From Eubacterium_B sp034180045 (GTDB taxonomy: Bacteria > Bacillota > Clostridia > Peptostreptococcales > Anaerovoracaceae), in contig JAXFOY010000015.1 in NCBI GenBank assembly GCA_034180045.1, positions 124,001-188,000 on the forward strand: a stretch of DNA of 64,000 bases. The letters are read 5' to 3'. Every line of letters begins with the position of its first letter. Positions within the stretch are counted from its first letter, which is position 1. Below are positions 31,776-40,745 of this stretch, piece after piece. The notes under the pieces are model-generated. The model saw nothing but the letters and a program-made list of their open reading frames with translations, had not been told where the DNA came from and searched no databases. A program made the translations under genes and the position numbers.

Positions 31776-32498
31776 TTATTCATATAAATCAATCGCGCAA
31801 TTTGTATGTACTTTTTGGACATCATCATTATCCTCAAGCACATCTATAAGTTTTCTCAACTTAGGTATATCATTTTCTGACGGTGTCGATTCCATCGACG
31901 GTACAAATTCAATATCCGATTCAACAAGTTCATATCCGGCTGAAGTTAGAGCCTGATGTACATCTGTATAAACCGACGGATCAGTATAAATCGTAAAAGA
32001 TTCTTCGTCAGATACTATATCATCTGCCCCTGCTTCAAGTGCAGCTTCCATAAGTTCTTCTTCATTTACTTCATCTGATTTTTCGATTATAAGTACACCT
32101 TTTCGAGAAAACATATATGAAACGCATCCCGGTGTTCCTATGTTTCCACCGTACTTGTCAAATGTAGATTTTACTGCCGATGTTGTTCTATTGGTGTTGT
32201 CTGTAAGGCAATCAACTATAAATGCGACTCCGCCTGAACCGTATCCTTCAAATGAGAGTTCTTCATATGAAACGCCCTCAAGTTCGCCCGTTCCTTTTTT
32301 TATGGCTCTTTGAATATTATCGTTCGGCATACTTATCGCCTTAGCTTTTTCTATTGCAACTCTAAGTCCTGCGTTATATTCAGGGTCACCGCCGTCCTTT
32401 GCTGCAACCGTGATAGCCTTTGCGTATTTTGTGAATAAAGCCGCTCTTTTTGAGTCCTGAGCAGCTTTTCTGCCGGCAATTGTACCGTGTCTTCCCAT
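31776..32498 (-). CDS. yebC: YebC/PmpR family protein (TACO1-like)
   Basis: A 240-residue cytoplasmic protein starting MGRHGTIAGRKAAQDSKRAA, with KAKAISMPNDNIQRAIKKG and FEGYGSGGVAFIVDCLTDN, the defining motifs of the family. Members were annotated as transcription regulators; recent work connects them with translation at polyproline stretches. GGAGG precedes the start. It is probably a single-gene unit: the small RNA with its own promoter follows. Confidence 0.95.
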   Translation of the reverse strand: MGRHGTIAGRKAAQDSKRAALFTKYAKAITVAAKDGGDPEYNAGLRVAIEKAKAISMPNDNIQRAIKKGTGELEGVSYEELSFEGYGSGGVAFIVDCLTDNTNRTTSAVKSTFDKYGGNIGTPGCVSYMFSRKGVLIIEKSDEVNEEELMEAALEAGADDIVSDEESFTIYTDPSVYTDVHQALTSAGYELVESDIEFVPSMESTPSENDIPKLRKLIDVLEDNDDVQKVHTNCAIDLYE

Positions 32499-32547
32499 GG
32501 AGACACCTCCTTCTAATTATGTCTTATTTATATGTAATTATACATTA

Positions 32548-32661
32548 TTACATCGAGCATTTCAACGCCCGGAAACCAAGTGATATATTTTTGTTGATTC
32601 GCAAAGTAGGTTCATGTTTCAAAACTATAGCCAATCCGTCGCAATCTCCGCCCGTAAAAAA
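32548..32661 (-). pseudogene. Possible C-terminal fragment of a type III pantothenate kinase
   Basis: Between the activase and yebC, a 37-residue minus-strand frame reads FTGGDCDGLAIVLKHEPTL then RINKNISLGFRALK before a TAA. The TGGD start and the later hydrophobic LxLGFxAL recall the C-terminus of CoaX (TGGDA ... LKGL). There is no start codon and a stop lies just before the segment. This is a weak, short match and could be chance. Confidence 0.25.
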
Positions 32662-32687
32662 TTATGGGATTTCATCGAAATGATTGC

Positions 32688-35600
32688 CTAGCCCTTAAAG
32701 TTCTTGCGAGCGGTGGTCATCATAAGCTTGATTCTGTTTAACTGATTTACATCACTTGCGCCGGGGTCATAGTCAATAGCAGCAATGTTTACATATGGGT
32801 TAAGCTCTCTCAGCGCCTTCATTACACCTTTACCTGTAACATGATTCGGAAGACACGCAAAAGGCTGAAGACAAACAATATTAGGAGAACCGCCGTTAAT
32901 TAATTCTATCATTTCACCGGTCAAGAGCCATCCTTCCCCGCATTGATTTCCCAGTGAAATAATTGAGCTTGCCGCTTCTGCGGTTTCGTCTATATATGAC
33001 GGTTCAACAAAATATTTACTTTCCCTTAATGCCTTACGCATAGGTTTTCTCATCCATTCCACAATTTTTATCGCAATCTCGTTTATCTTCATTTCACCGT
33101 ATTTGCCGGAAAGATATTTGAAATTGAATTTTTTACTATACATTCCATATAGAAAAAAGTCTATTAAATCGAGAACTACCGCTTCTCCGCCTTCTTCTTC
33201 AATTATATCGACAATGTAGTTGTTAGCGTTAGGGTGATATTTCACAAGTATCTCGCCCACAATACCTACCTTCGGTTTCTTTATGTTCAGGCGCTCTAAA
33301 TTATCAAATTCCTCTACGATTTTTCTGATATTTGAGTTGAACACACTTCTCTTGAAATTGACAACATTTTCTATGATTCTGTCATACCAGCTGTCCATTA
33401 GAGCTTCAGCGCTGCCTTTTATTTTTTCATACGGCCTTGTCGCATATAGAAGCCTCATCATCAAGTCTCCGTATATCGCTCCTACCAAGAGCTTAAAACC
33501 CATATCAAATGTAATCTTAAAGCCCGGATTCTTTTCAAGTCCGACCGTGTTGAATGAAACTACCGGAATTTGCGGCATATTTAGGTCACTTAGCGCCTTT
33601 CTGAGCAAAGCCACATAGTTACTTGCTCTACATCCTCCACCCGTCTGAGACATGAAAACAGCAGTTTTATTAAGGTCGTACCGACCTGATTTCAGCGCCG
33701 AAATTATTTGTCCAAGCGTAACTATAGTAGGATAACAAGCATCGTTATTGATGTATCTAAGCCCTTCATTAACCGAATTGTTATCTACGGCAGGAAGAAG
33801 TACGGCTTTATACCCGCACGATTTTAGAGCTTCAGCAAAGTAGTTAAAATGAATAGGTGACATTTGAGGTACTAAAATAGTATAATCTTCACGCATTTCT
33901 TCCGTGAATATCACACGTTCATATGGCTTAAAGTTGGCCTTTGCGTGTACTTTGTTCTTTTCTCTTTCCTCCATGGCTGCTTTAAGCGATCTTATTCTAA
34001 TCTTAATTGCACCTAAATTTGATACTTCATCAATTTTAAGTACAGTATATATTTTATTATTGCTGTTACAAATTTCCTCAATTTGGTCCGTTGTAACGGC
34101 ATCCAGACCGCAACCGAACGAATTTAGCTGGATAAGCTCTATATCATCATTTTTACCTACAAAATCGGCAGCTTTGTATAACCTCGAATGATAAACCCAT
34201 TGATCCAAAACTCTTACCGGTCTTGGCAGAACTCCAAGAGAAGCTATGGAATCTTCCGTGAGCACAACAAAACCGAAGCTTGTCAACAGCTTATTTGTAC
34301 CGTGATTTATCTCAGGGTCCAAGTGATAAGGTCTTCCCGCCAATACGATTATTTTGTTCCCGTTTCTTCTGGCAAAGTCTATCGCATGCTTTGCCTGAAT
34401 TTGTACATCTTCCTTAAATCTTGCATGCTCTCGCCTGGCTAAACGAACTGCGTATTTAATCTGTGCATGTGAAATTTTTAGAGCCTTAAATTCTTCTGTC
34501 AGTGCCTTTATAAGTTTCCTGTCGTTATCGAATGGAAGAAACGGATGCCAAAGCCTCGCTCCCGCCGCTTTAAGCTGCTCATCCATGTTATTTGCAATAA
34601 CCTCGGCATATGAGGCAACTATAGGACAGTTATAGTGATTAGAAGCTGTATTATCTTCCTTGATTTCAAAATTTATACATGGATAGAATATATTTTTGAC
34701 ACCGTTTTCCAGAAGCCACTTTATGTGTCCATGTACCATTTTTGCCGGATAGCAAGCCGTATCTGATGAAATTGTGTCCATACCCTCTTCGTATATTTTT
34801 TTGCTTGAAGGCGGTGATAGAACGACTCTAAATCCCATCTCCGTAAAAAGAGTAAACCAGAACGGATAATTCTCATATATATTAAGTACTCTTGGAATTC
34901 CGATAATACCGCTGGTTGCTTCTTTTTCACTCAAAGGTTTATATCCGAACAAACGCTTGAATTTGTATGCATATAAATCAGGAATATCGCTTTTTATATT
35001 CTCCTCACCGGCACCTCTTTCGCAGCGATTTCCGGTTATAAATCTCGAACCGTCTTTGAACTTGTTTATTGTCAAAATACAGCGATTTTCACAACGGTTA
35101 CATCTGCCGTTAGTATGCTCGACATTAAAATCAATGAGATCTGAAGCCGGCATTATTCCTGATTTATCACCTTCCACATACTTGTTCAATGAAATCAGCG
35201 CACATCCGTAAGCTCCCATAAGACCGGCAATATCAGGTCTAACGACATTCTTACCGATAATTTTTTCAACACTTCTAAGCACAGCATCATTCAAAAATGT
35301 GCCGCCCTGTACGACTATATTATTACCTGCTTCGTCCGCGTTTCTGAGCTTTATTACTTTATACAAAGCATTCTTTATCACAGAGTAAGAAAGTCCCGCA
35401 GATATGTCACCTATCTCCGCGCCCTCTTTTTGTGCCTGCTTAACTTTGGAATTCATAAACACTGTACATCTCGTACCGAGATCTACAGGATTGTCGGCAA
35501 ATAAAGCCTCTTCAGCAAATTTCTTTGTATCCATATTTACCGACTTTGCATATGTTTCTAAAAAAGATCCGCAGCCCGACGAACACGCTTCATTTAGCAT

Positions 35601-36905
35601 GATATTATAAATCGCATTGTCTTTAACCTTCATGCACTTCATATCCTGCCCGCCTATGTCCAAGATAAAATCCACATTAGGCTGGAAATGTTGCGTTGCA
35701 CGAAAATGAGCCATAGTCTCGATTTCTCCGTAGTCCGCATGAAATGCAAACTTTATGAGTTGTTCACCGTATCCCGTAGTGGTTACACCTGCTATGTACG
35801 CACCGCTTGGAAGCAAACCATACAATTCAAGAAGCATTCTTCTTGTGGTTTCTATAGGATTTCCTTCATTTCCTTGATAAAAGGAATAGAGCAAATTGGC
35901 TTCTTTATCGATTAAAGCCGCCTTTGTTGTAGTGGAGCCGGCATCTATTCCCAAGAAAACAGGACCTGCCGCCTCAGAAATTGCTTTGCGGCTAACCTTA
36001 TTTTTGTCATGTCTTGCCTTGAATTCACGATATTCATCCTCATTCGAAAACAGCGGTTCTATATGTTTGCTGTCCGTCATCAAAACCGGGTCGATATTAT
36101 CAATTTTCTGTATCAGCGAATTTATGGAAATCAAATCCACATCATCGGCAAGCATCTCTGCACCTATTGCTACAAAGAACTTGGAATCTTCAGGGAAAAT
36201 AATCTGTTCTTCCCTTAAATGCAAGGTTTCTGTAAATCTTTTTCTGAGTTCGGACATGAATGATAAAGGTCCACCTAAAAACGCTACGTTCCCTTTGATT
36301 GTATGCCCACAAGCAAGACCGCTTATAGTCTGATTTACAACAGCTTGATAAATCGAGGCTGCCAAGTCTCCTATAGCGGCACCGTCATTGATAAGCGGCT
36401 GAATATCGGTTTTAGCAAAGACTCCGCATCTTGCAGCAATCGGATAAATAACATTATACTCCTTTGCCGCTTCGTTAAGCCCATTCGGGTCAGTATTCAG
36501 CAGAATTGCCATCTGGTCAATAAAGGCTCCTGTTCCTCCGGCACATGAACCGTTCATGCGCTGTTCGACCGTTTTACCGTAGAAAGTGATTTTTGCGTCT
36601 TCACCGCCTAATTCTATAGCAACATCAGTTTGCGGTATGAGTGCTTCAACCGCCTTACTGCATGCAATAACCTCTTGTTCAAATTTAACGTTCAAAAGAT
36701 TAGCTAGTGACAGCCCGCCTGAGCCTGTTATAACAGGCCTTATATCTATATCACCGAATTCGTCATATAGTTCCTTCATCAGGTCTTTGAGCTTTTCCAT
36801 TACATCAGACATATGTCTTTCGTAGCGAGAAAATACAATTTTCCCATTCTGCTCGGCTAATATCAGCTTTACAGTTGTAGAACCAATATCAATTCCTAAT
36901 TTCAT
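32688..36905 (-). CDS. Giant 2-hydroxyacyl-CoA dehydratase activase-type protein (BcrAD/BadFG, DUF2229)
   Basis: A 1405-residue cytoplasmic Fe-S ATPase of the CoA-enzyme activase superfamily. It has two ASKHA ATPase units: residues 1 to about 250 (MKLGIDIGSTTVKLILAE, MNGSCAGGTGAFIDQMA) and about 315-570 (FLGIDAGSTTTKAALID, DIGGQDMKCMKV, NEACSSGCGSFLETYA). The cysteines in GSCAGG and CSSGCG match the bridging-cluster positions. Next come a CNRCENRC cluster (about 595), a DUF2229 region and an HgdB-like C-terminal part (NNDACYPTIVTLGQI, LQPFACLPNHVTGKG). Such giant proteins are common in clostridia but their client enzyme is unknown. No dehydratase subunits lie nearby. Confidence 0.88.
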   Translation of the reverse strand: MKLGIDIGSTTVKLILAEQNGKIVFSRYERHMSDVMEKLKDLMKELYDEFGDIDIRPVITGSGGLSLANLLNVKFEQEVIACSKAVEALIPQTDVAIELGGEDAKITFYGKTVEQRMNGSCAGGTGAFIDQMAILLNTDPNGLNEAAKEYNVIYPIAARCGVFAKTDIQPLINDGAAIGDLAASIYQAVVNQTISGLACGHTIKGNVAFLGGPLSFMSELRKRFTETLHLREEQIIFPEDSKFFVAIGAEMLADDVDLISINSLIQKIDNIDPVLMTDSKHIEPLFSNEDEYREFKARHDKNKVSRKAISEAAGPVFLGIDAGSTTTKAALIDKEANLLYSFYQGNEGNPIETTRRMLLELYGLLPSGAYIAGVTTTGYGEQLIKFAFHADYGEIETMAHFRATQHFQPNVDFILDIGGQDMKCMKVKDNAIYNIMLNEACSSGCGSFLETYAKSVNMDTKKFAEEALFADNPVDLGTRCTVFMNSKVKQAQKEGAEIGDISAGLSYSVIKNALYKVIKLRNADEAGNNIVVQGGTFLNDAVLRSVEKIIGKNVVRPDIAGLMGAYGCALISLNKYVEGDKSGIMPASDLIDFNVEHTNGRCNRCENRCILTINKFKDGSRFITGNRCERGAGEENIKSDIPDLYAYKFKRLFGYKPLSEKEATSGIIGIPRVLNIYENYPFWFTLFTEMGFRVVLSPPSSKKIYEEGMDTISSDTACYPAKMVHGHIKWLLENGVKNIFYPCINFEIKEDNTASNHYNCPIVASYAEVIANNMDEQLKAAGARLWHPFLPFDNDRKLIKALTEEFKALKISHAQIKYAVRLARREHARFKEDVQIQAKHAIDFARRNGNKIIVLAGRPYHLDPEINHGTNKLLTSFGFVVLTEDSIASLGVLPRPVRVLDQWVYHSRLYKAADFVGKNDDIELIQLNSFGCGLDAVTTDQIEEICNSNNKIYTVLKIDEVSNLGAIKIRIRSLKAAMEEREKNKVHAKANFKPYERVIFTEEMREDYTILVPQMSPIHFNYFAEALKSCGYKAVLLPAVDNNSVNEGLRYINNDACYPTIVTLGQIISALKSGRYDLNKTAVFMSQTGGGCRASNYVALLRKALSDLNMPQIPVVSFNTVGLEKNPGFKITFDMGFKLLVGAIYGDLMMRLLYATRPYEKIKGSAEALMDSWYDRIIENVVNFKRSVFNSNIRKIVEEFDNLERLNIKKPKVGIVGEILVKYHPNANNYIVDIIEEEGGEAVVLDLIDFFLYGMYSKKFNFKYLSGKYGEMKINEIAIKIVEWMRKPMRKALRESKYFVEPSYIDETAEAASSIISLGNQCGEGWLLTGEMIELINGGSPNIVCLQPFACLPNHVTGKGVMKALRELNPYVNIAAIDYDPGASDVNQLNRIKLMMTTARKNFKG

Positions 36906-36938
36906 TTTTATGTCTTTCCTCTAAAATTTTTTATTTTA

Positions 36939-38315
36939 CTATAGTTGTTTAATTTGTTTTTTATATAAATATGATAACATTATCGCAGAATATGCAAGAC
37001 CTACTATCTCCGCCAGCGGAAATGAGAACCACGACATCTCCACACCTCCAAGATTATAGAGAATATATGCCATTGGTAAAACTACGATAAGCTGTCTTAT
37101 AAGCGACCCGAAAAGACTGTAAAATCCGTTTCCTGTTCCCTGGAATAATGTGGATGTAATTATTCCAAATGCAGCCGGGATGAAACAGAGGCTTATGCGT
37201 CTTAAAGCAGGTACACCCATGGCAAGCATATTTTCATCCGCATTGAAAAGCTTGAGAAAGAATTCCGGAAATAGTTGAAATAATGCGGTTCCTATCGCCA
37301 TTATAATCAAAGCGGCAAAAAGTGCAAGCTTAAATGTCTTCATGAGTCTGAGCCTATTTTTCGAACCGTAATTATATCCCATAACCGGCATAGCGCCTTG
37401 ACTTAACCCGAATACCGGCATAAATATGAATGACTGTATCTTAAAGTATATTCCTAAAACTGCAACTGCTATCGGCTCAGCAGACAGTACAGTATTATAT
37501 CCCAGAAGCATCAAGGAGCCTATGGCTTGCATTATTATGGACGGAAATCCTACAGCATATATGTCTTTAACAATGCCCCAGTCCGTTTTGAACCCTACAA
37601 GTTTAATTTTTACTGCACTTTCCTTTTTTATTATTATAATCGTCGCCACAATCAAAGTGCACGCCTGACCTATAACCGTTGCTATCGCTGCGCCTGTTAC
37701 GCCTAAAGCCGGTAAACCGAAGAGTCCGAAAATAAGTATAGGATCCAGTATTGTATTAACGACAGCTCCCGACATCGAACAAATCATAGGAGTTATCATG
37801 TTACCTGTTGATTGAAGGACTTTTTCCAATATGATTTCTATAGCCATAAATACGCTAAAACACAACACGATACGCATATATGACGTACCGGCAACAAAGG
37901 TTTCCGTATCATCGGTGTAATGATGCATAAATGGCACTGTCAAGAAAATTCCTATGAGCAAAAATATAATATAGTTAATCAATCCTATTCTTATACTTGT
38001 GCATGCTGCCAAATCAGCATCTCTTTGCCTCTTTGCTCCAAGCCTCCTCGATATCAATGAATTTACACCTACACCTGAACCTACCGAGACTGCAATCATA
38101 AGTATTTGTACCGGCATAACAAAGGACACGGCTGTCAATGCCTCCTGACTTATCTGCGCCACAAAAATGCTATCTATGATATTATACATAGCATTAATTG
38201 TCATAGATAAAATTGCAGGCCATGCCATGGATGCGAGTAATCTTCCTATCGGCATGCTACCCATCTTGTCCGAATCTTTAATTTTATTTTCTTTTACTTT
38301 TAGCGTTTCTTCCAT
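36939..38315 (-). CDS. MATE family efflux transporter
   Basis: A 458-residue, twelve-helix cation-coupled multidrug/oligosaccharide-type exporter. MPIGRLLASMAWPAILSMTI starts the first helix, VGSGVGVNSLISRRLGAK is the conserved MatE block, and it is duplicated in the C-half (VFGLSQGAMPVMGYNYGSKN). The substrate cannot be told. The ATG at 38315 is selected because GGAG lies seven bases upstream; the longer frame runs into RNase P RNA. It begins 21 bases after the rnpB 3' end. Confidence 0.92.
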   Translation of the reverse strand: MEETLKVKENKIKDSDKMGSMPIGRLLASMAWPAILSMTINAMYNIIDSIFVAQISQEALTAVSFVMPVQILMIAVSVGSGVGVNSLISRRLGAKRQRDADLAACTSIRIGLINYIIFLLIGIFLTVPFMHHYTDDTETFVAGTSYMRIVLCFSVFMAIEIILEKVLQSTGNMITPMICSMSGAVVNTILDPILIFGLFGLPALGVTGAAIATVIGQACTLIVATIIIIKKESAVKIKLVGFKTDWGIVKDIYAVGFPSIIMQAIGSLMLLGYNTVLSAEPIAVAVLGIYFKIQSFIFMPVFGLSQGAMPVMGYNYGSKNRLRLMKTFKLALFAALIIMAIGTALFQLFPEFFLKLFNADENMLAMGVPALRRISLCFIPAAFGIITSTLFQGTGNGFYSLFGSLIRQLIVVLPMAYILYNLGGVEMSWFSFPLAEIVGLAYSAIMLSYLYKKQIKQL

Positions 38316-38335
38316 ACTTTTTCTCCAATATAAAA

Positions 38336-38688
38336 AGTTAAGGGACAGATCTATAAGCCGGGTTCTGTATTCGACGATCATCTATCTAAGGCGTAACATT
38401 ACTGCACGCTCATGCGGTCCACCTCGTGAGCTGCAACGGGCCGCTGCATTTTGCGCTCAATTTCGACCTTGCTCCGAATGGGGTTTACACGGCAGCCATG
38501 TCTCCATGACCCCGGTGAGCTCTTACCTCACCATTTCAACCTTACCACAGCCTAACTGTTTCGGCGGAATGTTTCTGTTGCACTTTCCCTATAGTTACCT
38601 ACGCCGGATGTTATCCGGCATTCTTGCCCTATGGAGCCCGGACTTTCCTCATGTCAATGACACGCAACCGTCTGATCTTCCCTTAACT
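38336..38688 (-). ncRNA. rnpB: RNase P RNA, bacterial type A
   Basis: Catalytic RNA that matures tRNA 5' ends. The minus-strand sequence has the universally conserved GAGGAAAGTCCGGGCTCC at the 5' side and the CR-V partner ACAGAACCCGGCTTATAGA near the 3' end. The ends pair AGTTAAGGG/CCCTTAACT. GGTAAGAGCTCACCGGGG and GCAAGGTCGAAATTGAGCG also fit the type A fold. TATAAT at 38694-38699 is the likely -10. Confidence 0.96.
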
Positions 38689-38745
38689 AATTTATTATAC
38701 CACAATTGATTATGAATTAAAGCAAAAATAGATTACAAAATCAAA

Positions 38746-38769
38746 TAGATGGTCATAAATAACCACCTA
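38746..38769 (-). terminator. Possible terminator of ridA
   Basis: The minus strand has TAGGTGGT-TATTTATG-ACCATCTA followed by TTTGATTTT, between the ridA stop and the rnpB promoter. The U-run is interrupted. Confidence 0.55.
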
Positions 38770-38832
38770 TTGTCTGTTCTCAATTATGAATTTACTTTCA
38801 TCAATAATAAGTAAATTTACGTTTTACTTTGC

Positions 38833-39207
38833 TTATTTTGCTGCCATGCACTCGATTTCTACAAGACCGCCCTTAGGTAATTTTGAGACTTCAACGCACG
38901 ATCTTGCCGGCTTGCTTTCACCAAAATGTTTTGCGTAGATTTCATTAACTTTTCCGAAATTGTTCATATCATCTATGAACACGGTGGTCTTTACAACATC
39001 ACTAAGCTCATATCCCGCTTCGTTTAACACTGCTTTCAAGTTTTCCAAAGCCTGCTCCGTTTGTGCTACAAGTCCGTCTGCAAGTTCTCCGGTGGTAGGA
39101 TTTAGACCTAGCTGACCTGAAACAAAAATCAAATTACCTGCCTGAACCGCGTGTACATAAGGTCCTACTGCTGCCGGTGCGTTTTTAGCTACTATCGCTT
39201 TATTCAT
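38833..39207 (-). CDS. ridA: RidA family enamine/imine deaminase
   Basis: Hydrolyses reactive 2-aminoacrylate-type enamines made by PLP enzymes. The 124-residue protein has GPYVHAVQAGNLIFVSGQLG, the family opening, and PARSCVEVSKLPKGGLVEIE, where the Arg and Glu form the active site. The ATG at 39207 follows AAAGGAAC; upstream codons in frame lack a ribosome site. It is the last gene of the run from nif3-like and trmK, after a 37-base gap. Confidence 0.94.
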   Translation of the reverse strand: MNKAIVAKNAPAAVGPYVHAVQAGNLIFVSGQLGLNPTTGELADGLVAQTEQALENLKAVLNEAGYELSDVVKTTVFIDDMNNFGKVNEIYAKHFGESKPARSCVEVSKLPKGGLVEIECMAAK

Positions 39208-39244
39208 TGTTAGTTCCTTTCCATGAAAAATAAACATTAATTAA

Positions 39245-40018
39245 CTATATAGATTTAATAGGATTATAGCAGTTTTTACTTTCTATAACACATATGTCTT
39301 TAGAGAGTTTAGCTTTGATAAGCTGTGAGAAAATATACTCGCTTCCGAAATGACCTATATCAATAACATTTAATCCCGCCTGCCGAGCATCGACAGCGTT
39401 GTGATGCTTAACATCGCCCGTAACATAAACATCCACATCTTTATCATAAGCACAAGTTGCAAATTCCATACCTGAACCGGTACACCAAGCGATATTTGAT
39501 ATTATTTGCCCGCCATCTCCAACATATCTTATCAAAGATTTTGGAACTGAAAGTTTATTGCTTAAAAAATTGCAAAAATCGATCAGCTTCATCGGTTTCT
39601 TGCTTCTTCCGCATCGGCAATATGCATTGTTTTCGGATAAAAGCTGAATATCTTCCACCTCAATCAATTCCCCGAAATAATCATTTAGTCCGCCGCAGGC
39701 AATATCACATGATGTATGAGCGGAATAAACGCTTATATTGCTCTGAACAAGTTTGATAACAAAAGAATCGACGGCTTTATCTACAGAAAGTGATTTTACG
39801 CCGGAAAAGAATAGCGGATGATGACTGATAATCAAATCAACATCTTCTGAAATAGCCTCCGAAACCACAGAGTCAGTGATTTCAAGCACGCTCATTACTT
39901 TGTGAACCTCATCCGACAGGGCTAGCTGTATGCCGGAATTATCCCATTCTTCGGCACTTGAAAGCGGAAACAACTCATTCATATATTCAATTATTTTTTT
40001 TAACTTAATTGCTTTCAT
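39245..40018 (-). CDS. Nif3-like dinuclear metal centre protein
   Basis: A 257-residue protein of the Nif3/YqfO family, without the PII-like insert carried by the longer (about 370) Firmicutes forms. Metal ligands are in ISHHPLFFSGVKSL (about 62), SAHTSCD (about 100), TGDVKHHNAVDA and DIGHFGSEYIF. Some members are GTP cyclohydrolase I type 2-like, but the general function is unsettled. The start overlaps trmK by 14 bases; the trmK-nif3 pairing is typical of Firmicutes. Confidence 0.92.
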   Translation of the reverse strand: MKAIKLKKIIEYMNELFPLSSAEEWDNSGIQLALSDEVHKVMSVLEITDSVVSEAISEDVDLIISHHPLFFSGVKSLSVDKAVDSFVIKLVQSNISVYSAHTSCDIACGGLNDYFGELIEVEDIQLLSENNAYCRCGRSKKPMKLIDFCNFLSNKLSVPKSLIRYVGDGGQIISNIAWCTGSGMEFATCAYDKDVDVYVTGDVKHHNAVDARQAGLNVIDIGHFGSEYIFSQLIKAKLSKDICVIESKNCYNPIKSI

Positions 40019-40739
40019 CCAGACACCCTAATAAATATTTAAGTCTTTCCCTTCTGCTTATTCTCCGTGATAAATTAATATCCTTATCTCCATCCTTACC
40101 TTTGAGAATGTTTTCTATTATGAATGCTTCTTTTCTTAGATGCAGTTCTAAATATTCCTTACTGTGTTTATTTGGGAATTCGAGTAAAAGATTCGGGAAA
40201 TCATATTCTGCACTCAAGTTGTTATGCAAATTTATTTCACGGTTTGCCTGTACGGTGATTTGTCCCGGCCTTACCGTTAAAATTTCACAAATCCGTTTAC
40301 CTTCTTTAACTAAATCAAAGCCTGTGATATTAAAATTGTTTTTTTCCAACCAATAAATCAGCTCTCCGAGATTATTCCTGGGCTGTAAAATAAATTTTTT
40401 ATAACTTACGGTTTTGATTATATCCCATTCGAGAATGTCAATCATCAAAAGCGCACCCATACCTGCCATTACAACAGTATCAACTTCGTATGCTTTCAAA
40501 ACCGCAAGTCCGTCACCCAATCTGAAATCAAAAGCCTTATTTGGATGATACAGCTTGCAGTTTTCTTTAGCTTTTTGTAAAGACCCTTTGCTGACATCAG
40601 CCATGATTACCTTTGGTGATATTGAGTTTTCCCAAAGATAAATGGGTAAATATCCGTGGTCTGTTCCTATATCTGCAACAACTTCCCCTTTGTCAACTCT
40701 GTCCGCAATACATTCCAGCCTTTCACTTAGCTTAATCAT
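40005..40739 (-). CDS. trmK: tRNA (adenine22-N1)-methyltransferase TrmK
   Basis: SAM-dependent Rossmann-fold enzyme methylating A22 of tRNA. The 244-residue protein begins MIKLSERLECIADRVDKGEV, followed by ADIGTDHGYLPIYL, the SAM motif I, and VVMAGMGALLMIDIL, FILQPRNNLGELIYWL downstream. It sits six bases after rpoD, as in many Firmicutes, and overlaps the nif3-like gene. Confidence 0.93.
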   Translation of the reverse strand: MIKLSERLECIADRVDKGEVVADIGTDHGYLPIYLWENSISPKVIMADVSKGSLQKAKENCKLYHPNKAFDFRLGDGLAVLKAYEVDTVVMAGMGALLMIDILEWDIIKTVSYKKFILQPRNNLGELIYWLEKNNFNITGFDLVKEGKRICEILTVRPGQITVQANREINLHNNLSAEYDFPNLLLEFPNKHSKEYLELHLRKEAFIIENILKGKDGDKDINLSRRISRRERLKYLLGCLDESN

Positions 40740-40745
40740 TAAAAC

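Noticed and set aside
38281..38830. 180-residue plus-strand ORF over 38167-38709
   Set aside because: It overlaps the RNase P RNA, whose conserved helices explain the sequence; no coding support.
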